A DNA stretch of 64,000 nucleotides, taken from Petaurus breviceps papuanus. Taxonomy: Eukaryota > Chordata > Mammalia > Diprotodontia > Petauridae. The notes under the pieces were generated by a model that searched no databases, was not told where the DNA came from, and saw only the letters and a list, made by a program, of their open reading frames with translations. A program made the position numbers and the translations under genes. Within the stretch, counting starts at the first letter, position 1, and every line of letters begins with the position of its first letter. Location: assembly GCA_028583685.1 (NCBI GenBank), contig JAMXIF010000043.1, positions 3,693,464 through 3,757,463 on the forward strand, written 5' to 3'. Shown piece by piece: positions 22,301-33,897 of the stretch.

Positions 22301-22860
22301 TTAACTTTTTAAAAGGTGTATATGTAGGGGAGAATATTATTTTCTTTTCTTAACTTAATGAAATCAAATTGTTATTCTAGAATATGTATCTGGCTACTTT
22401 CCATGTTATATTGGTCATGTTTTTCCTTTGCATTTCAGTTTTCTTCTGTAGAATGCTAAGGGTATGGCAGGTAATATCCAGGGAACTTACCAATATAAAA
22501 TTCCTATGTTCTTATGAGAATCTGGCTTAGGAGGAATTAATTCCAGTATCATGTTTTGCCAATATCTGAGTAAGTGACTGTAAGCTACTCAGTTAAACTC
22601 TCTTAGCATGAAGTTAGAAACCTGAAAAGTACTTAATAGCTTGATGGGACCATTGTGAAGGTCAATTGAAATGATGGATTATCAAGTTTTATATAAAATC
22701 CTCTAAGAAATATCCTAGTCTTCAAAAGGCTTGGAAGCCCATTATTCAGGTTTAGAGTCATGTTGGAAAGGAGGGACCCCCAAATTCATAAAGTAACAAG
22801 TATTCCTGAAGTGTTGTCCATAAATTTGACTTAATATGAAAATCATGATAAAATAGACTG
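22301..22860. other. Unassigned sequence
   Basis: Right of the L1 tail nothing specific is recognised; no open frame of note. Confidence 0.5.
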
Positions 22861-22864
22861 AGTT

Positions 22865-23010
22865 TCAAGAGATCTTAGAAATCATCTATTCTTACTTGAA
22901 TAATTTTACATAGGAGGAAATCAAATGTCAGAAGAAGTGACTAATTCAATGTGACTTGGGTTATTAATGGTGACAAAACAATCCAAGCCTCCATTACTTG
23001 TAATTCTAAA
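22865..23010 (-). mobile_element. MIR-type fragment, reverse strand (weak)
   Basis: 'gagatcttagaaatcatct', 'acataggaggaaatcaaatg' and 'gaagtgactaattcaatgtg' loosely follow the reverse MIR plan. Confidence 0.3.
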
Positions 23011-23352
23011 TTTAATACTCTCTCACTTATGTTAAACAGCCATCACAATGTAATCTGTTCCTAAGAATCTCTTATAAAGTATCATCTTATGAAGTTTTTC
23101 TATCTGGTTAATTTTATCTGTCTGCCGAGTTTGAATTTTTAGACTCGTTTTCTGTTTCTTTTTCTTTTTCTTAAGGCAAGGTCCATCTGACAGAGACATT
23201 AAGACATTGTCCAGAGGGCATTCATTCATCTATACAAAATTCTTCTTTTCACTCTATAAGGGAAAAAACAGTTAAATGGATGATGAGGGGCTTGGAGTGG
23301 TGATGTTGAAGACATATTGGACTAGGATAAAAAGAGTTTGCTTCTAGTTATT

Positions 23353-23613
23353 TAGTTGTTGTTGTTGTTCAGTCATTTCAGTCATGTCTGACTCTTTGTG
23401 ACCCATTTGGGGTTTAGTTGGCAAAGATGTTGTAATGGTTTGATATTTCCTTCTCCAATTCATTTTACAGGTGAGCAACTGAAGCAAATGGGTTAATTGA
23501 CTTACCCAGGGTCACACAATTAGTAAGTGCCTCAGACCAAATTTAAACTCAGGAAGATAAGTCTTTGTGATTCTTGGCTTGGCACTCTATCCACTGTACC
23601 ACTTAGCTGCCCC
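23353..23613 (-). mobile_element. Mar1 CORE-SINE, reverse strand, near full length
   Basis: Starts 'gttgttgttgttcagtcatt', then 'catgtctgactctttgtgac', core 'cccagggtcacacaattagt', and head 'ccactgtaccacttagctgc'. All parts are easily read. Confidence 0.9.
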
Positions 23614-23889
23614 TAGATTCTAGTTGCATATCTGTAAAAACTTATCTGTATGTTCTTTATCAACTCACTTAATAAAAGGACATAATGATCAAGGATCCAG
23701 TTTACAGTTTTTTCTGAAAAAAATCAGAAGAGATAAAGTCATGGGGTCTAATTTTTAAGAGTATAAATGTAATACAAATACAGATTATATACAATGGCTA
23801 TTTGTTCTGTGGTATAGAGAGTCCCTGATATTCCTCAAGGAAACTCATCCCAGTCTACATTTATCCCTAGAGTGTGAGTTCCAGAGGGA

Positions 23890-24015
23890 CAGCAGTTAAC
23901 TGTCATTATGATAGAGTACTAGACCTGAAATCAGGAAAACCTAAGTTCAAATTCCTCTTTGAATACTTACTAGCTCTGGGACCCTGAGCAAGTTACTTAA
24001 ATTTTGACCAGGGTT
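23890..24015 (+). mobile_element. MIR/Mar1-type SINE fragment
   Basis: 'gatagagtactagacctgaa', 'aggaaaacctaagttcaaat', 'tactagctctgggaccctga': head and core of a tRNA-derived CORE-SINE. Confidence 0.5.
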
Positions 24016-24163
24016 TATTAATCTATAGAATATAGCTGCTGGGCATAGCTTCTGTCACCAAATTGGTCTTTTTTCCATTGGCAATAGGGTTTTCTTTGTA
24101 CAAATTAGCCTAGATTTTCCCTTTTGCTTCTAATCTATGATTTCGTAACTTACTTGGATTTTC

Positions 24164-24333
24164 TTTTTCTTTTTTTGCTTTTTGGAGGGCCATCGGGATT
24201 AAGTGACTTGCCCAAGGTCACATGGCTAGGTTTCTTTTTTTTTTGTATGTGTGTTGTGTCTGAGCCTGGATTTGAACTCAGGCTCTCCTGAGTCCAGTGC
24301 CAGTTCTCTGTTCACTCACCACCTAGCTGCCCC
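24164..24333 (-). mobile_element. Poly(A) marsupial SINE, reverse strand, full length
   Basis: Poly(T) start, 'gattaagtgacttgcccaag', a local T-run with GT expansion, then 'ggatttgaactcaggctctc' and 'caccacctagctgcccc'. Imperfect 15-bp target repeats lie at 24149-24163 and 24336-24350 ('cttacttggattttc' and 'cttactggaattttc'). Confidence 0.85.
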
Positions 24334-24350
24334 ATCTTACTGGAATTTTC

Positions 24351-24770
24351 AAGTTTTTTTTTTAATCAATCCAATGTTGAGGAGAAAGAGATGAATGCAA
24401 GAGACATAGTTAAATAGAAGAAACCACCTTCAAAAAGAACTACAAATGATGGCAGCATAAGCATCAGAAATCCTTAAGTCAACATCTATTTGACTTCATT
24501 TCTTACATTTTCTTCATTTCCACCTCTAGAACTGAATGATGATTTATTCCCTCAAGTTTCAAATGTGAAAGTTAGGGTAACTCTTTTCCAAAACATAAGG
24601 ATAACTAACCTGTAAGATCAGAGGAATGTTGTAGATTAAATTTACATCACTTACAGTAAAACTTTAGAAAAAATCTCACTCAATATCCCCAGAGAAAAAA
24701 TGAAGAATTGTAGACTAAGTACAGTTAGGTAGATTTAAAACTACTTGAAAATTAAACCCAAAGTGTGTGA
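24351..24770. other. Unassigned sequence
   Basis: No repeat or gene recognised. Confidence 0.5.
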
Positions 24771-24774
24771 GTCA

Positions 24775-25370
24775 ATTATTAAACCTTATTAATCAATTAT
24801 TAAACATTGATTGTGTGCTAGGCACTCCATCAGGTGCCAGATGTAAAGACAAAAACAGAACTGTTCCTCCTCTCAAGGAGCTTACATTCTACAAGGGGAC
24901 ATAAAATTTGATAAAAATATATCCAAAGTAAATAGAATGGGATTCTTGAGGGTGAGGGTAGAGGAATGTGTCACTAGGGGACTTGAATGGGGCCTGGTGC
25001 ATGAGCTAACTTTTGATTAGCAAGTGATTCTCAGAGGTAAAAAAGAACCAGAAGTGTATGGAGGACAGTCAGTGAAAGGGCTCAGAAGTGGGAGACAGTA
25101 TCATACATGAAGGATAACAAGCGGTCAAGTTTCATACACAGTAGAGTGCATAAGGATCTTAAATACCTCTCCAAGGAGTTTATGTTTGATCTTAGAGGCA
25201 ATGGGGTGTCATGGAAGTGTATTTAGGGGGGAAATGATACGGTTAATTTGGTGTCTTAAAACAATTATATTGAGACTTGTTACAGAAATTTGAGAAATCA
25301 GAAGCAAGAAAATTAAGGGTTTATTTACAATAATTCAGGTGAGAGTGATGAGAATTTGAAAATAATGGCT
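24775..25370 (-). mobile_element. L2 LINE 3' part, reverse strand
   Basis: Begins with the reversed terminus ('aaacattgattgtgtgctag', 'caaggagcttacattctac'). It runs on into reversed coding sequence ('cagtcagtgaaagggctcag', 'tttgatcttagaggcaatgg', 'gatgagaatttgaaa'). Confidence 0.55.
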
Positions 25371-25849
25371 ATGTGCAGAAAAAGAAGACAACAGGCAGAA
25401 AAGATTTTGTGGAAATAAAATCCAAATGACTTGGTAACTAGGTGACTATTGATATATGTGGGAGGCTACTTATAATTAAGATTGTCAAGTTAAGGATGAC
25501 TCCATAAAATAATCCTAAATGATAGAAGAATAGTAGTGCTCTAAACAGAAATAATTAACTTTTGATAAGGCATAGTTTCCATTTTATGTATTTTATTCAT
25601 TAGTTCAATTTTGGATTTGTTGATTTTGAAATGATTATATGGCAACTAGAATATAAACAGATGCTGGAAGAGTAGTGATGTCTTCAGCAGAAATAGTGGA
25701 GTTTTGAGGAAGCATAAGTTCTATCTTTTAACATTTTATTTATTGGGTCAATATTGGATTTGCTGATTCTGAAATGATTGTAGGACAATTATGGGATAAC
25801 TGGGAGTCAATTAACAAGAGGCAATAATTCAAGTTCAATGGGAACATAG
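25371..25849. other. Unassigned sequence
   Basis: Two related pieces near 25560-25640 and 25690-25790 ('gcatagtttccattttatgt' and 'gcataagttctatcttttaa', each followed by a 'tggatttg...tgattttgaaatgatta'-like segment) suggest an old local duplication. Nothing else is recognised. Confidence 0.35.
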
Positions 25850-26015
25850 CTAATTTGGGGGTGAGTCGATCTGAGTTCAAATCCTGCCTTTGCTACTTAC
25901 AAGCTGTGTGATATTGGGCAATTTACTTAATCTTTCTATGCCTTAGTTTCTTCATCTATGAAATAAAGAGTTCAACTAGATGACTTCTAAGGTTCTACCT
26001 CTTCTGTGTCTGTTA
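25850..26015 (+). mobile_element. MIR-type CORE-SINE
   Basis: 'gagttcaaatcctgcctttg', 'caagctgtgtgatattgggc', 'ccttagtttcttcatctatg', 'actagatgacttctaaggtt'. Confidence 0.6.
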
Positions 26016-26294
26016 TCTTGTGGTGCTTGAAATCCAAGAATTAGCATTAGAAAGAAAAAAAAATTGTGGAATTTCTTTTATACATCTATTCCTGAATTTA
26101 CAATAGGGTGCTATTTCAATGGTAGTAGCACAGGCTACGAGTTCAATCTAGTCAAGTCAGCTCCTCTGCTTTTCACTTTTCTCATCTGTCAATGATGAGT
26201 TGTGGAGACATGGGTATTACCTTCTCATGTGTCCTCATAGACTTAGAATAAAATGAGATAATCAATCAATAAATCCTCACTAAACTTTTGTTAT

Positions 26295-26533
26295 ATTTTT
26301 GCTGTTCAGTCATGTTTAACTTTCTATGCCCCCATTTGGCATTTTCTTGGCAGAGGGTGGAGTGGTTTGTCTTTTCCTTCTCTAACTCAGGCAAAGCTGA
26401 GGCAAACCAGATTAATTGATTTGCCCAGGGTCACACAGCTAGTAGGTGTGTGAGGCCAGATTTGAACTCAGAAAGATGAATCTTCCTGACTCCAGGCCCA
26501 GCACTCTGTCTACTGCACCACCTAGCTGACCAT
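26295..26533 (-). mobile_element. Mar1 CORE-SINE, reverse strand
   Basis: 'gctgttcagtcatgtttaac', 'ggcattttcttggcagaggg', 'gcccagggtcacacagctag', 'actgcaccacctagctgacc'. Full plan. Confidence 0.9.
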
Positions 26534-26639
26534 TTTCTTTTAGGAAGGTATTTTGCTGAGTATCTTGTAGGGTATACAAAAGTAGAAGACATTCTTTGCC
26601 TTTGAAACCTTATGGTCTATTTGAAGAAAAAATAAAAAG

Positions 26640-26695
26640 ACACACATACACATATATATGCATATATATATATATATAAAGACACACATACATAT
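26640..26695. repeat. ACAC/ATAT microsatellite
   Basis: Short ACACATA/TATATA tract. The minus-strand frame through it is not a gene. Confidence 0.85.
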
Positions 26696-26809
26696 GATAA
26701 GCAACACTAGGCCATATCTAGTAAATGGCAAAAGCATTTGTACAGTAGAATAAATGCGAGAGATCTTTAAAAAAAAAAACCCACAAAGTTCAATGGACAT
26801 ATGTTATTG

Positions 26810-28340
26810 TTATTATGAAATATTTACTCTACTTTTTCTTATTGGGACCATGGAGAAAACTCTTCAGGTAAGTTTCAGCATAAACCTTCCCTGATAATTC
26901 CTTGAGAATCCTTATATTCATCTTGCAAGGAAATTGAAATAATTAAATTGACATTAAAAAATATTAGATGTGATTGTGATTCCTTCAGCTTTTATTTTTC
27001 TTTTTCTTAGGAAAAAATTTTTTTTGAGAGAAACATTTGAGATAAAACATGATGGGGATTTCAAAGTCAAAACAAATATGCTTGATGGGGAATATCTTTC
27101 CATTTCCTGAGTTTGCTGAAGAGAGGAGCACATAGAGGTTTTAAGTACAATCCAGCCCAGATCTTTACATCTGTATGTAAAACTGGTGATAGTTCATAGT
27201 TGCTTTTTTTTTTTCTGGGGGAAATATCAAAGTCACCCATGAGGTTTTTTCCTTCTTCTTTTTCTCTCACCCCCACTCTTTCTTTAATAATGGATACTTT
27301 CAGATACCTCCTAAGGTCCCATTCCCCCTGTCATGTTTAAAGGGTTTATTGTTTCCAGAAAAGCTTTTGCTGTTCCCTCTGGAGACTGAGCTGATCCAAG
27401 GTAATATTAATTCTGTGCTGCTCTCTTGTCGGAACTCGACTTCAAATGGAATAAATGAGATGAAAGCTGAAAGAGAGGTTATGCAGCCTGTCATCCACCA
27501 TTGTGTCTGAGGCATCAACTGTGCTCAGAACAAATTAGGTGTCAGTCTGGTAAATCGCAGTCAGGAAGGCAAATCAGTTTATAGAAGACTTATTTGGTCT
27601 CCTGGAAGGCTCCAGCATTCATAGAACAGTTAATCTTTCTTTTCTTTTCAGTAATTTTTAAAATCTGAGGTTTATCTGCCCACTTTTATTCTTCCTTCCT
27701 CACACCTCCATTTACTCACCCCACTTCCCCCCTATGGAGATGAAGTGGTAGTGCTCTTGAATGCCTAATAGCATTTTCAGAACAATTCACATAAAATGCT
27801 TCATTATTTCAGTCTAATTTCTTAAAATGATGAGAGATCCTAGAGAATGCTAGGAGGATTAGAGTGGGAGGAAGGGTGACAAGAGGTGGTGTGGATTAGA
27901 AGGAGATACAAATCAGCTGCAATCTGTGTTTGGGGAATACAAAAGAGGTAGAAGGTGACTAAAAATCCCTAGATGTCATGGGATCAGGTTTAATTGTCCA
28001 TGATCTGTACTGCTCCCATTTGCTCTCTATAAAGAAGTATGCAAAGTAGAAGGGAAATTTTTCTTTTTCCTCAGAACCTAGAATTTGGAGCTTAAAAAAC
28101 AGAAGCTTCCTGGAGCAGAGGAGAGAAAGGAAAAAGGGAAAGAGTATCCCTAGATACTAAAACTTTGGGGTTTTGTTTTAACCCCAAAGAGGAACTGGAT
28201 AGAAAATCCCTGAATAATTATTCTAACTGTGGTTTTGCCAAGTTGTATAATCCTGGTCAAATATTTAACTTTTTGGATCTATTTTCATCATCTTTCAAGG
28301 GAAAACCTTCATCCCTACCTATGCCCACTGGATTGCTGTG
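26810..28340. other. Repeat-poor stretch; 27270-27620 is the most gene-desert-regulatory-like part
   Basis: No SINE, LINE or LTR recognised over about 1.5 kb, unusual in this window. 27270-27620 has mixed composition and no simple repeats. A conserved enhancer-like element is possible, but nothing in the sequence proves it. Confidence 0.3.
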
Positions 28341-28344
28341 ACTG

Positions 28345-28475
28345 TGTAGTTAATTGAACATTTATTAAATAATCAATATTTATTAGATACTGTATTAGGT
28401 TTTAGAGATATAAAAGCAAATATGTATATAGTCCCTCTCCTCAAGGGGCCTACATTTTAATTGGAGCTTACATTT
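28345..28475 (-). mobile_element. L2 3' end, reverse strand
   Basis: 'ttaattgaacatttattaaa', 'tttattagatactgtattag', 'ctcctcaaggggcctacatt'. Confidence 0.5.
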
Positions 28476-28479
28476 TGTT

Positions 28480-29075
28480 GATAAATTGAGGTATTAAGAA
28501 CTGTTTTACGCAAGATAAAATTTTCCAAAGTTAAAAAAATGCAAATAATAGTACCATAAATATAGTCCTTAGAGATTTACAGAATCCTTTCTTTCCAATA
28601 GTCCTATAAGATTAGAAATTCAAGAAATTCCCACTTTGAAGAGGAAGAAATATAAAAGCTGTTATTATTACATTATCTTTGTCACTAACTCCCTGACCAT
28701 GTCTACAAGATGCTATTATTACATAAAAACTGTCAATTTTTTTTGTCCCAAAGGGTTCTTTGAGCCCATCTAGAAAGACACAGATAAACCAATTGGAGAA
28801 AATCAGCAGTTAGATGGGTATCCCAATATGGTTTAAACATTTAGCACCCCAATAAAGAGATCCATAGGGAATAGAAATAAGTTGCTTCAAGGAAATCCCA
28901 GACCAGAAGGTAGGAAGATAAAAATGGAAGGTTGAAGGACCGAGGGGATAGGTGTTACTGGGACTAACTATGAGGTAAGAAAGGAGTAGTAAAAATGATT
29001 GGAGGGAAATGAATAACAAAGGAAAAACTGACCATTATTATCTTCTCTCATTTTGAGATAGTGAAGTATAACAAA
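28480..29075. other. Unassigned sequence
   Basis: A possible weak reversed MIR lies at 28540-28660. The rest is unrecognised. Confidence 0.4.
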
Positions 29076-29079
29076 AAGA

Positions 29080-29285
29080 TACCAGGATTTCCAGCTATAA
29101 GACCTGATTTTTGAGTGTCCATTCCATTATTTATTCTCTATGTGACTTTTGTAAAGTAATTTATTTCCCCTGTGCCTTGTGGGTAAAATAGGAATCATAG
29201 CACTTGCAGTATATACTTCACAAAGTTGGTCTTTTTTGGAAATCCTCATAGGGAATTGCTACATAAATATAAACTATTGTTATTC
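29080..29285 (+). mobile_element. MIR/THER1-type CORE-SINE, decayed
   Basis: 'tatgtgacttttgtaaagta', 'gggtaaaataggaatcatag' and 'tgctacataaatataaacta' follow the head-core-tail order of MIR-like SINEs. Confidence 0.45.
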
Positions 29286-29309
29286 ACATGGACAATAATC
29301 CACAATGGA

Positions 29310-29520
29310 TAGATAAATGGGCCTGAAGTAAAGAAGACCTGATCAAACCTGGCCTTAGATATTCATTAGCTTGTGGCCCTGGGCAAAACACTTACCTTCT
29401 GTTTGCTTCAGTTTAATAACACCTTCCTCTCAGCATTGTTGTGAAGATCAAATGAAATAATATTTGTAAAGCACCTAGCTTAGTGCCTGGTACATGGTAG
29501 TCATTTAATAACTATTTCCT
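29310..29520 (+). mobile_element. MIR/THER1-type CORE-SINE
   Basis: 'ttcattagcttgtggccctg', 'tcagcattgttgtgaagatc', 'atatttgtaaagcacctagc', ending with an L2-like tail 'gcctggtacatggtag'. Confidence 0.65.
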
Positions 29521-29585
29521 TCCTCCCTTCTAATCTCCTTCCTTATTTCCTTCCTTCTTTTCTTCTGTCCTTCCTTCCTTCCCGA
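29516..29585. repeat. CCTT-rich polypyrimidine tract
   Basis: TTCC/CCTT units directly after the SINE tail. Confidence 0.85.
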
Positions 29586-29589
29586 CTTT

Positions 29590-30595
29590 CCAACAAAATA
29601 GGGCTGAGGGAGATTTACAATTAACAATTGTACAAGCAATATTATGTTTCAGGCACTGCTAAACACTACAGATATTATTTCAATTGCTAATTGAAATTAA
29701 ATTTCTCTATTTTTGTTTGAGGAAGGTACTTGGTAAAGCAGAAAGCTTTCTACACATGGGTGTGTTATCATTATCATTACCATCATCACTTGGGGAAGTT
29801 TGGGCAAATTATCTAAATGTTTGCAGTAAAACAGTAGATCTAGCAGTCATCTTAAAAAGACTATGGAGAATGGGAAAGGTGATAGAGGAAAGGAAAAGGA
29901 CAAAAATCCAAACTTTTAAATGAAGAGAAATTTGAAATCTGGATATTGTAGGTCATTAAGTTTGATTTTTTCTGAGCAATTTCTAGATTGTGTTACTAAA
30001 GTGATGATCAGTAATTATCTAGGAGAAAAAGGGGGTCAAATATCACAAAGAGTGAGTATGACTTTAACAACAGCAATTCATGTTAACAAAACAAATTTTT
30101 GATATGACCTGTTAAAGAAAATCTCATTTCCTTTTTATGAGTTTCTGCTCATAATTCTGAGTAGTTCAATGTTTTTTGTTTTATTTCTGGGTATACATTA
30201 TCAGAACTATGTGCCAGTCCAGAAGGGTGGTAGGACAATTCTAACCTAGAACACAAACTTTGCAACAGATAATCCACAAGACGAAAAACTAAATTTGTCA
30301 ACATTTTTAGGTCAGTTTGATAGATACAGGATAGGATACATATGTGGTTTCAAATAATAAAATGGTGACCACTAAAGTGTACATAAGATTCCCTGAGCAT
30401 TGCATATTGACTTGTTTTAACATTTTTAATATTCTCTACTTTCTATTGTGTTTTAATTATTTTTGGAAAATATTTTCCAATTATGTTTTATTCTCATTGG
30501 CAATGGTGCTTCCCATGTTGACATGTCTGGGATTCATCTTTCATTTATCACTTCATTTACTAAATCAAAAATTCAACAAGTTCCAGATTCACAGA
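29590..30595. other. Unassigned sequence
   Basis: Frames of 60-86 codons on the plus strand (29684, 29920, 30344) show no known domain and are AT-rich. I see no splice-site or promoter framework. Confidence 0.45.
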
Positions 30596-30599
30596 AATG

Positions 30600-32060
30600 A
30601 ATAATTAGAAGAGATCTCTAAAATCATGCAGTTCAACAAATATCTGGATAAGGATTGCCTTCATAGTATACTGGATAAGTCCTTGCTTGAAGACTTCAGC
30701 ATTCTAAGATGGACTAGTATACTTTGAGCTACCTTTAACTGTTGGAAAGTTTTTCATTCATTTGGCATAGATCAACCTTATAATAATTTCTACACACTGA
30801 TCTCTTCTGTCCTTTGGTGCCAGTTAGAACAAGCATAATCTTTCTTGTACATGACACTCCATAAAATACTTGAAGAAAATTATCATGTCACCTATAAGCC
30901 ATCTCTCTTCCAAGCTAAATATATAAACTGTTTTTCCTTGTCACTTTTCATATAGTAAGGACTTGGGGCCCTTAAAAATCCTTGTTCTTCATCTTTACCT
31001 TCTAAATAATAAATGTTCTTTCTAAAATATGGCAACTAGAATTGAACATAACACACTAGATTTCAAGGAATAGGAAATAGTACATTGAGCTTTTACCTCT
31101 CTATTCCTGGATACTATACTAGGTTTTTTTATTGTAGTCTAAAAAAACACATGAGCTATGGATTGCCAAGGCACACCCTAGACTATAGGAGTAAAAGTTC
31201 TAAAATGTCCTAGATTTTTTTTTTGACAAAATGATTTTTATTCATATCTCCCCCATCTTGTACATGGTACATTGATTACTTGAATTCAGGTATAGACTGA
31301 TTAACTTTCATTTTATTATATTTGGAATAGTATTTTAAATTGTCAATATAATTTTTTATTGTGTTAGATAACTTTGAGTTTTATGGCACCTGAAACTATA
31401 AGTTTGCCATCTATGTCTTCATCCAAATCACTTTAAAAATGTTAAACATCACAGGATCAAGGACAGATCCCTTGGGCAAACTACTGGAAAATTCTTAACA
31501 ATTAACATTGTGTCATTAATAACTATTCAGCTTATACTTATTCCTGTACTATTGTCTAGCCATATCTTTCCATCTTGTCTATAATAATAGCAAGAAAGAT
31601 TTTGTCAAATGCTTTGCAAAAATGAATATAATTCTATTCTATATAATTCCCCTGATCTACTGGTCTAGCAACTCCATCAAAAAGGGAAATTATTTTAATT
31701 TGCCAAGACCTATTCTTGTTAGAATCATGCTTACTCATTAATCAGTGACCCTTTCCTTTTCTACATTCTCCCTAACCATCACTTTTGTAACCTATCTTAG
31801 AAATATGTCAGGATTAGAAATTAAACTCATAGTCCTATGTTGGACAGTTTTCAAACATTTCCCTTTTGAAAAGTTTGATTTTTCTTTTTTCTAGTCCTTT
31901 TTTTCCATCTGAAATCACTGACAGTGGCTTAGTCATCATATGTGTATCCTATTCCCTTTCTCTGTGATGTAATTTATCCTGTTCTGGTAATTTGAACTCA
32001 TCAATAGCAATGATTTACTTTCTTAATATCTCTCTATTTATCTGGAATTTTAATTTCCTA
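30600..32060 (-). mobile_element. CR1/L3-type LINE, reverse strand, about 1.5 kb of RT region and 3' part
   Basis: Reverse complement of CR1-clade LINE. On the minus strand near 31480-31400, one frame gives SLPKGSVLDPVMFNIF, the conserved GVPQGSVLGPVLFNIFINDL segment of the reverse transcriptase. The FADDT catalytic motif just downstream has eroded. Plus-strand landmarks include 'caaggacagatcccttgggc', 'aagattttgtcaaatgcttt', 'ctgatctactggtctagcaa' and 'actgacagtggctta'. The left part (30640-30990) corresponds to the region after RT ('gcttgaagacttcagcattc', 'aaatacttgaagaaaattat'). Confidence 0.65.
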
Positions 32061-32064
32061 ATAG

Positions 32065-32438
32065 CCATAAAATCTTATTGTTGCCTTTTTATTTTTCTTA
32101 TATAATTTTTATTTAACTTTCCTTACCCACAGATACACACTGAAATTGTCTTCCTAGAAAATAAAACTTTTAAACAAAACTGACCGGCATACAATCCTAA
32201 CAGTACATGTCAGATTGCACTTATGCAGTCCTCATCTCTCTACTCTGAGGTGGAAGATTCACTAAACTAGTGATACATTAAACTTTACATACAATAAAAA
32301 CATTAACAAACTATTATTAGAAATGCACTAGAAGGAGGTAGTTAAGGTCAGAGGGAAAGAACAGATAGATATGCATAAGAAGATAGTGTCACTTTTTGTT
32401 GTGGTAAAGAAATGGAAACACCACCTGGCTTCTAGTCC
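32065..32438. other. Unassigned AT-rich sequence
   Basis: No repeat or gene recognised. Confidence 0.5.
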
Positions 32439-32439
32439 A

Positions 32440-32675
32440 GCCCTCACAGTTGTTCTTGTTTGTCCTTTGCTCTTGAAGAGGACCATGATATCAGGAAGGT
32501 AATGCCACGACTTACAGTGAGAGAGGGCTCTGCAAAGTCACCAGCCTCTCTTTCTCCTCCATAGTCACTTGGGTCCAGTGGCAAGATATAGATCAGGATG
32601 ACTGGAGATGGCCCCAAACCCCCAAAGTTAACATTACATGAAACAAGAAGAGTAGAAAAGGATCCAGCCATCAAC
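32440..32675 (-). repeat. Interspersed repeat of unnamed family, reverse strand
   Basis: The left end ('tttgctcttgaagaggacca') and the body ('ctctgcaaagtcaccagcct', 'gtggcaagatatagatcagg') match a repeat I recall as common in marsupials. Its end is shared with 49590-49715 on the other strand. I cannot name the family. Confidence 0.4.
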
Positions 32676-33214
32676 ACTAATCACCAATCAATTTGTAATC
32701 GCCAAACACAGGGTAGGCAAGCCAGTGTAGCTGAAGCAATAAGGTAATAATGAGGGAGAAAAAGTAGGCATCATGTGCCAGGAAAATCTAACCCCACTAC
32801 CACCTCTATGACTATCTCTCTTCATATCATCATGGAGACAGCTTCAGACACCAAACTCAAAAGTCTTGGGAAAAGCAATGCCTTGAGATCAGTGTCCTCA
32901 GATGTCATCCTGTAAAGCAAACCTTATGCAGATACACTTTGGCAATTATTCCAATAGGCACTACATTCACAGTTATGAAAGACATAGAAAAGAAAATGAA
33001 AGTTCATTCCACCCAAATCCTTGGCACTTCCAAATGTTTTGACATCAGCCAGCATTGACACCTATTTGACTGATATACCTTAAGGACCATGGGGCATTCC
33101 CCCCTGACTTATAGCTGAAACCTCCTATATGTGTTATTTCCCAATTTACAATTTGAGATCCTTAAGAGCAGGAACTGTTTTACTTTCTGTTTGCATTCCC
33201 AGTGCTTAGTACAG

Positions 33215-33226
33215 TGTTTTGCACAT
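33215..33226. repeat. Left target-site duplication of Mar1
   Basis: 'tgttttgcacat' here and again at 33503-33514. The word belongs to the L2 terminus and is duplicated exactly. Confidence 0.85.
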
Positions 33227-33502
33227 TTGTTTGTTGTTGAGTCATTTCAGTCACGTCCAATTCTTTGTGACACTTTGGTGTTTTTTTTTGGGGGGGGGCA
33301 GGGGGGTGGAGGGGAAAGTACTGGAGAAGTTTTCCATTTCTTTCTCCAGTACATTTTACAGAGAAAGAACTGAGGCAAATAGGATTTGCCCAGGATTTAC
33401 CCAGGAACACACTAAGTGTCTGAGGCCAGATTTGAATTCATGAAGACGAGTCTTCCTGATTCCAAGCCCAGTGTTCTATCCACATTGCCACCTAAATGCT
33501 GC
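33227..33502 (-). mobile_element. Mar1 CORE-SINE, reverse strand, with G-rich insertion
   Basis: 'gtttgttgttgagtcattt', 'gtccaattctttgtgacac', core 'ctgaggcaaataggatttgc', and head 'ctatccacattgccacctaa'. A T/G-rich run (33281-33316) replaces part of the tail. A 12-bp target duplication flanks it. Confidence 0.9.
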
Positions 33503-33548
33503 TGTTTTGCACATAGTAAACACTTAAAAATGCTTTATGCATTCAGTC

Positions 33549-33705
33549 TTTTTTTTTTTAAAGCAACCGGGGTTAAGTAACTTGATCAAGGTTACATGGA
33601 CAGTTATTTCTGGGTGTGGTGCTAAGTATCTGAGCCCAGATTTGATCCCCAGGTCATCCCGACACTGGAGCCGGTGATATTACCCGCTGAACCACCTGGC
33701 TGCCC
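33549..33705 (-). mobile_element. Poly(A) marsupial SINE, reverse strand
   Basis: T-run, 'ggggttaagtaacttgatca', 'gagcccagatttgatcccca', 'gaaccacctggctgccc'. It lies just beyond the L2 terminus. Confidence 0.8.
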
Positions 33706-33843
33706 ATTTTATTCATTCATTCTTACAGATATCTCCTGATTAGTTTTAAGAGACTGCAAGTGCTAACAGGATAATTGCTTTTTTAGGACTCAGAAGAAAG
33801 GAGAGACAAGCCTGAGAACCAAACTCTCTGCATCTAATCATAA

Positions 33844-33897
<54 letters not shown>

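Larger units (their letters stand above)
33080..33548 (+). mobile_element. L2 3' end, split by Mar1
   Basis: 'ttgagatccttaagagcagg', 'ctgtttgcattcccagtgct' and 'acagtgttttgcacat' up to 33226 are continued after the Mar1 by 'tgttttgcacatagtaaaca' and 'cttaaaaatgctttatgcat' to 33548. Confidence 0.65.

Noticed and set aside
23353-26533. tRNA genes suggested by A/B-box-like words
   Set aside because: They belong to Mar1 and poly(A) SINE heads, which are tRNA-derived; no intact cloverleaf is seen.
33845-33894. Purine tract as a regulatory element
   Set aside because: A plain (GA)n microsatellite; no specific context supports function.
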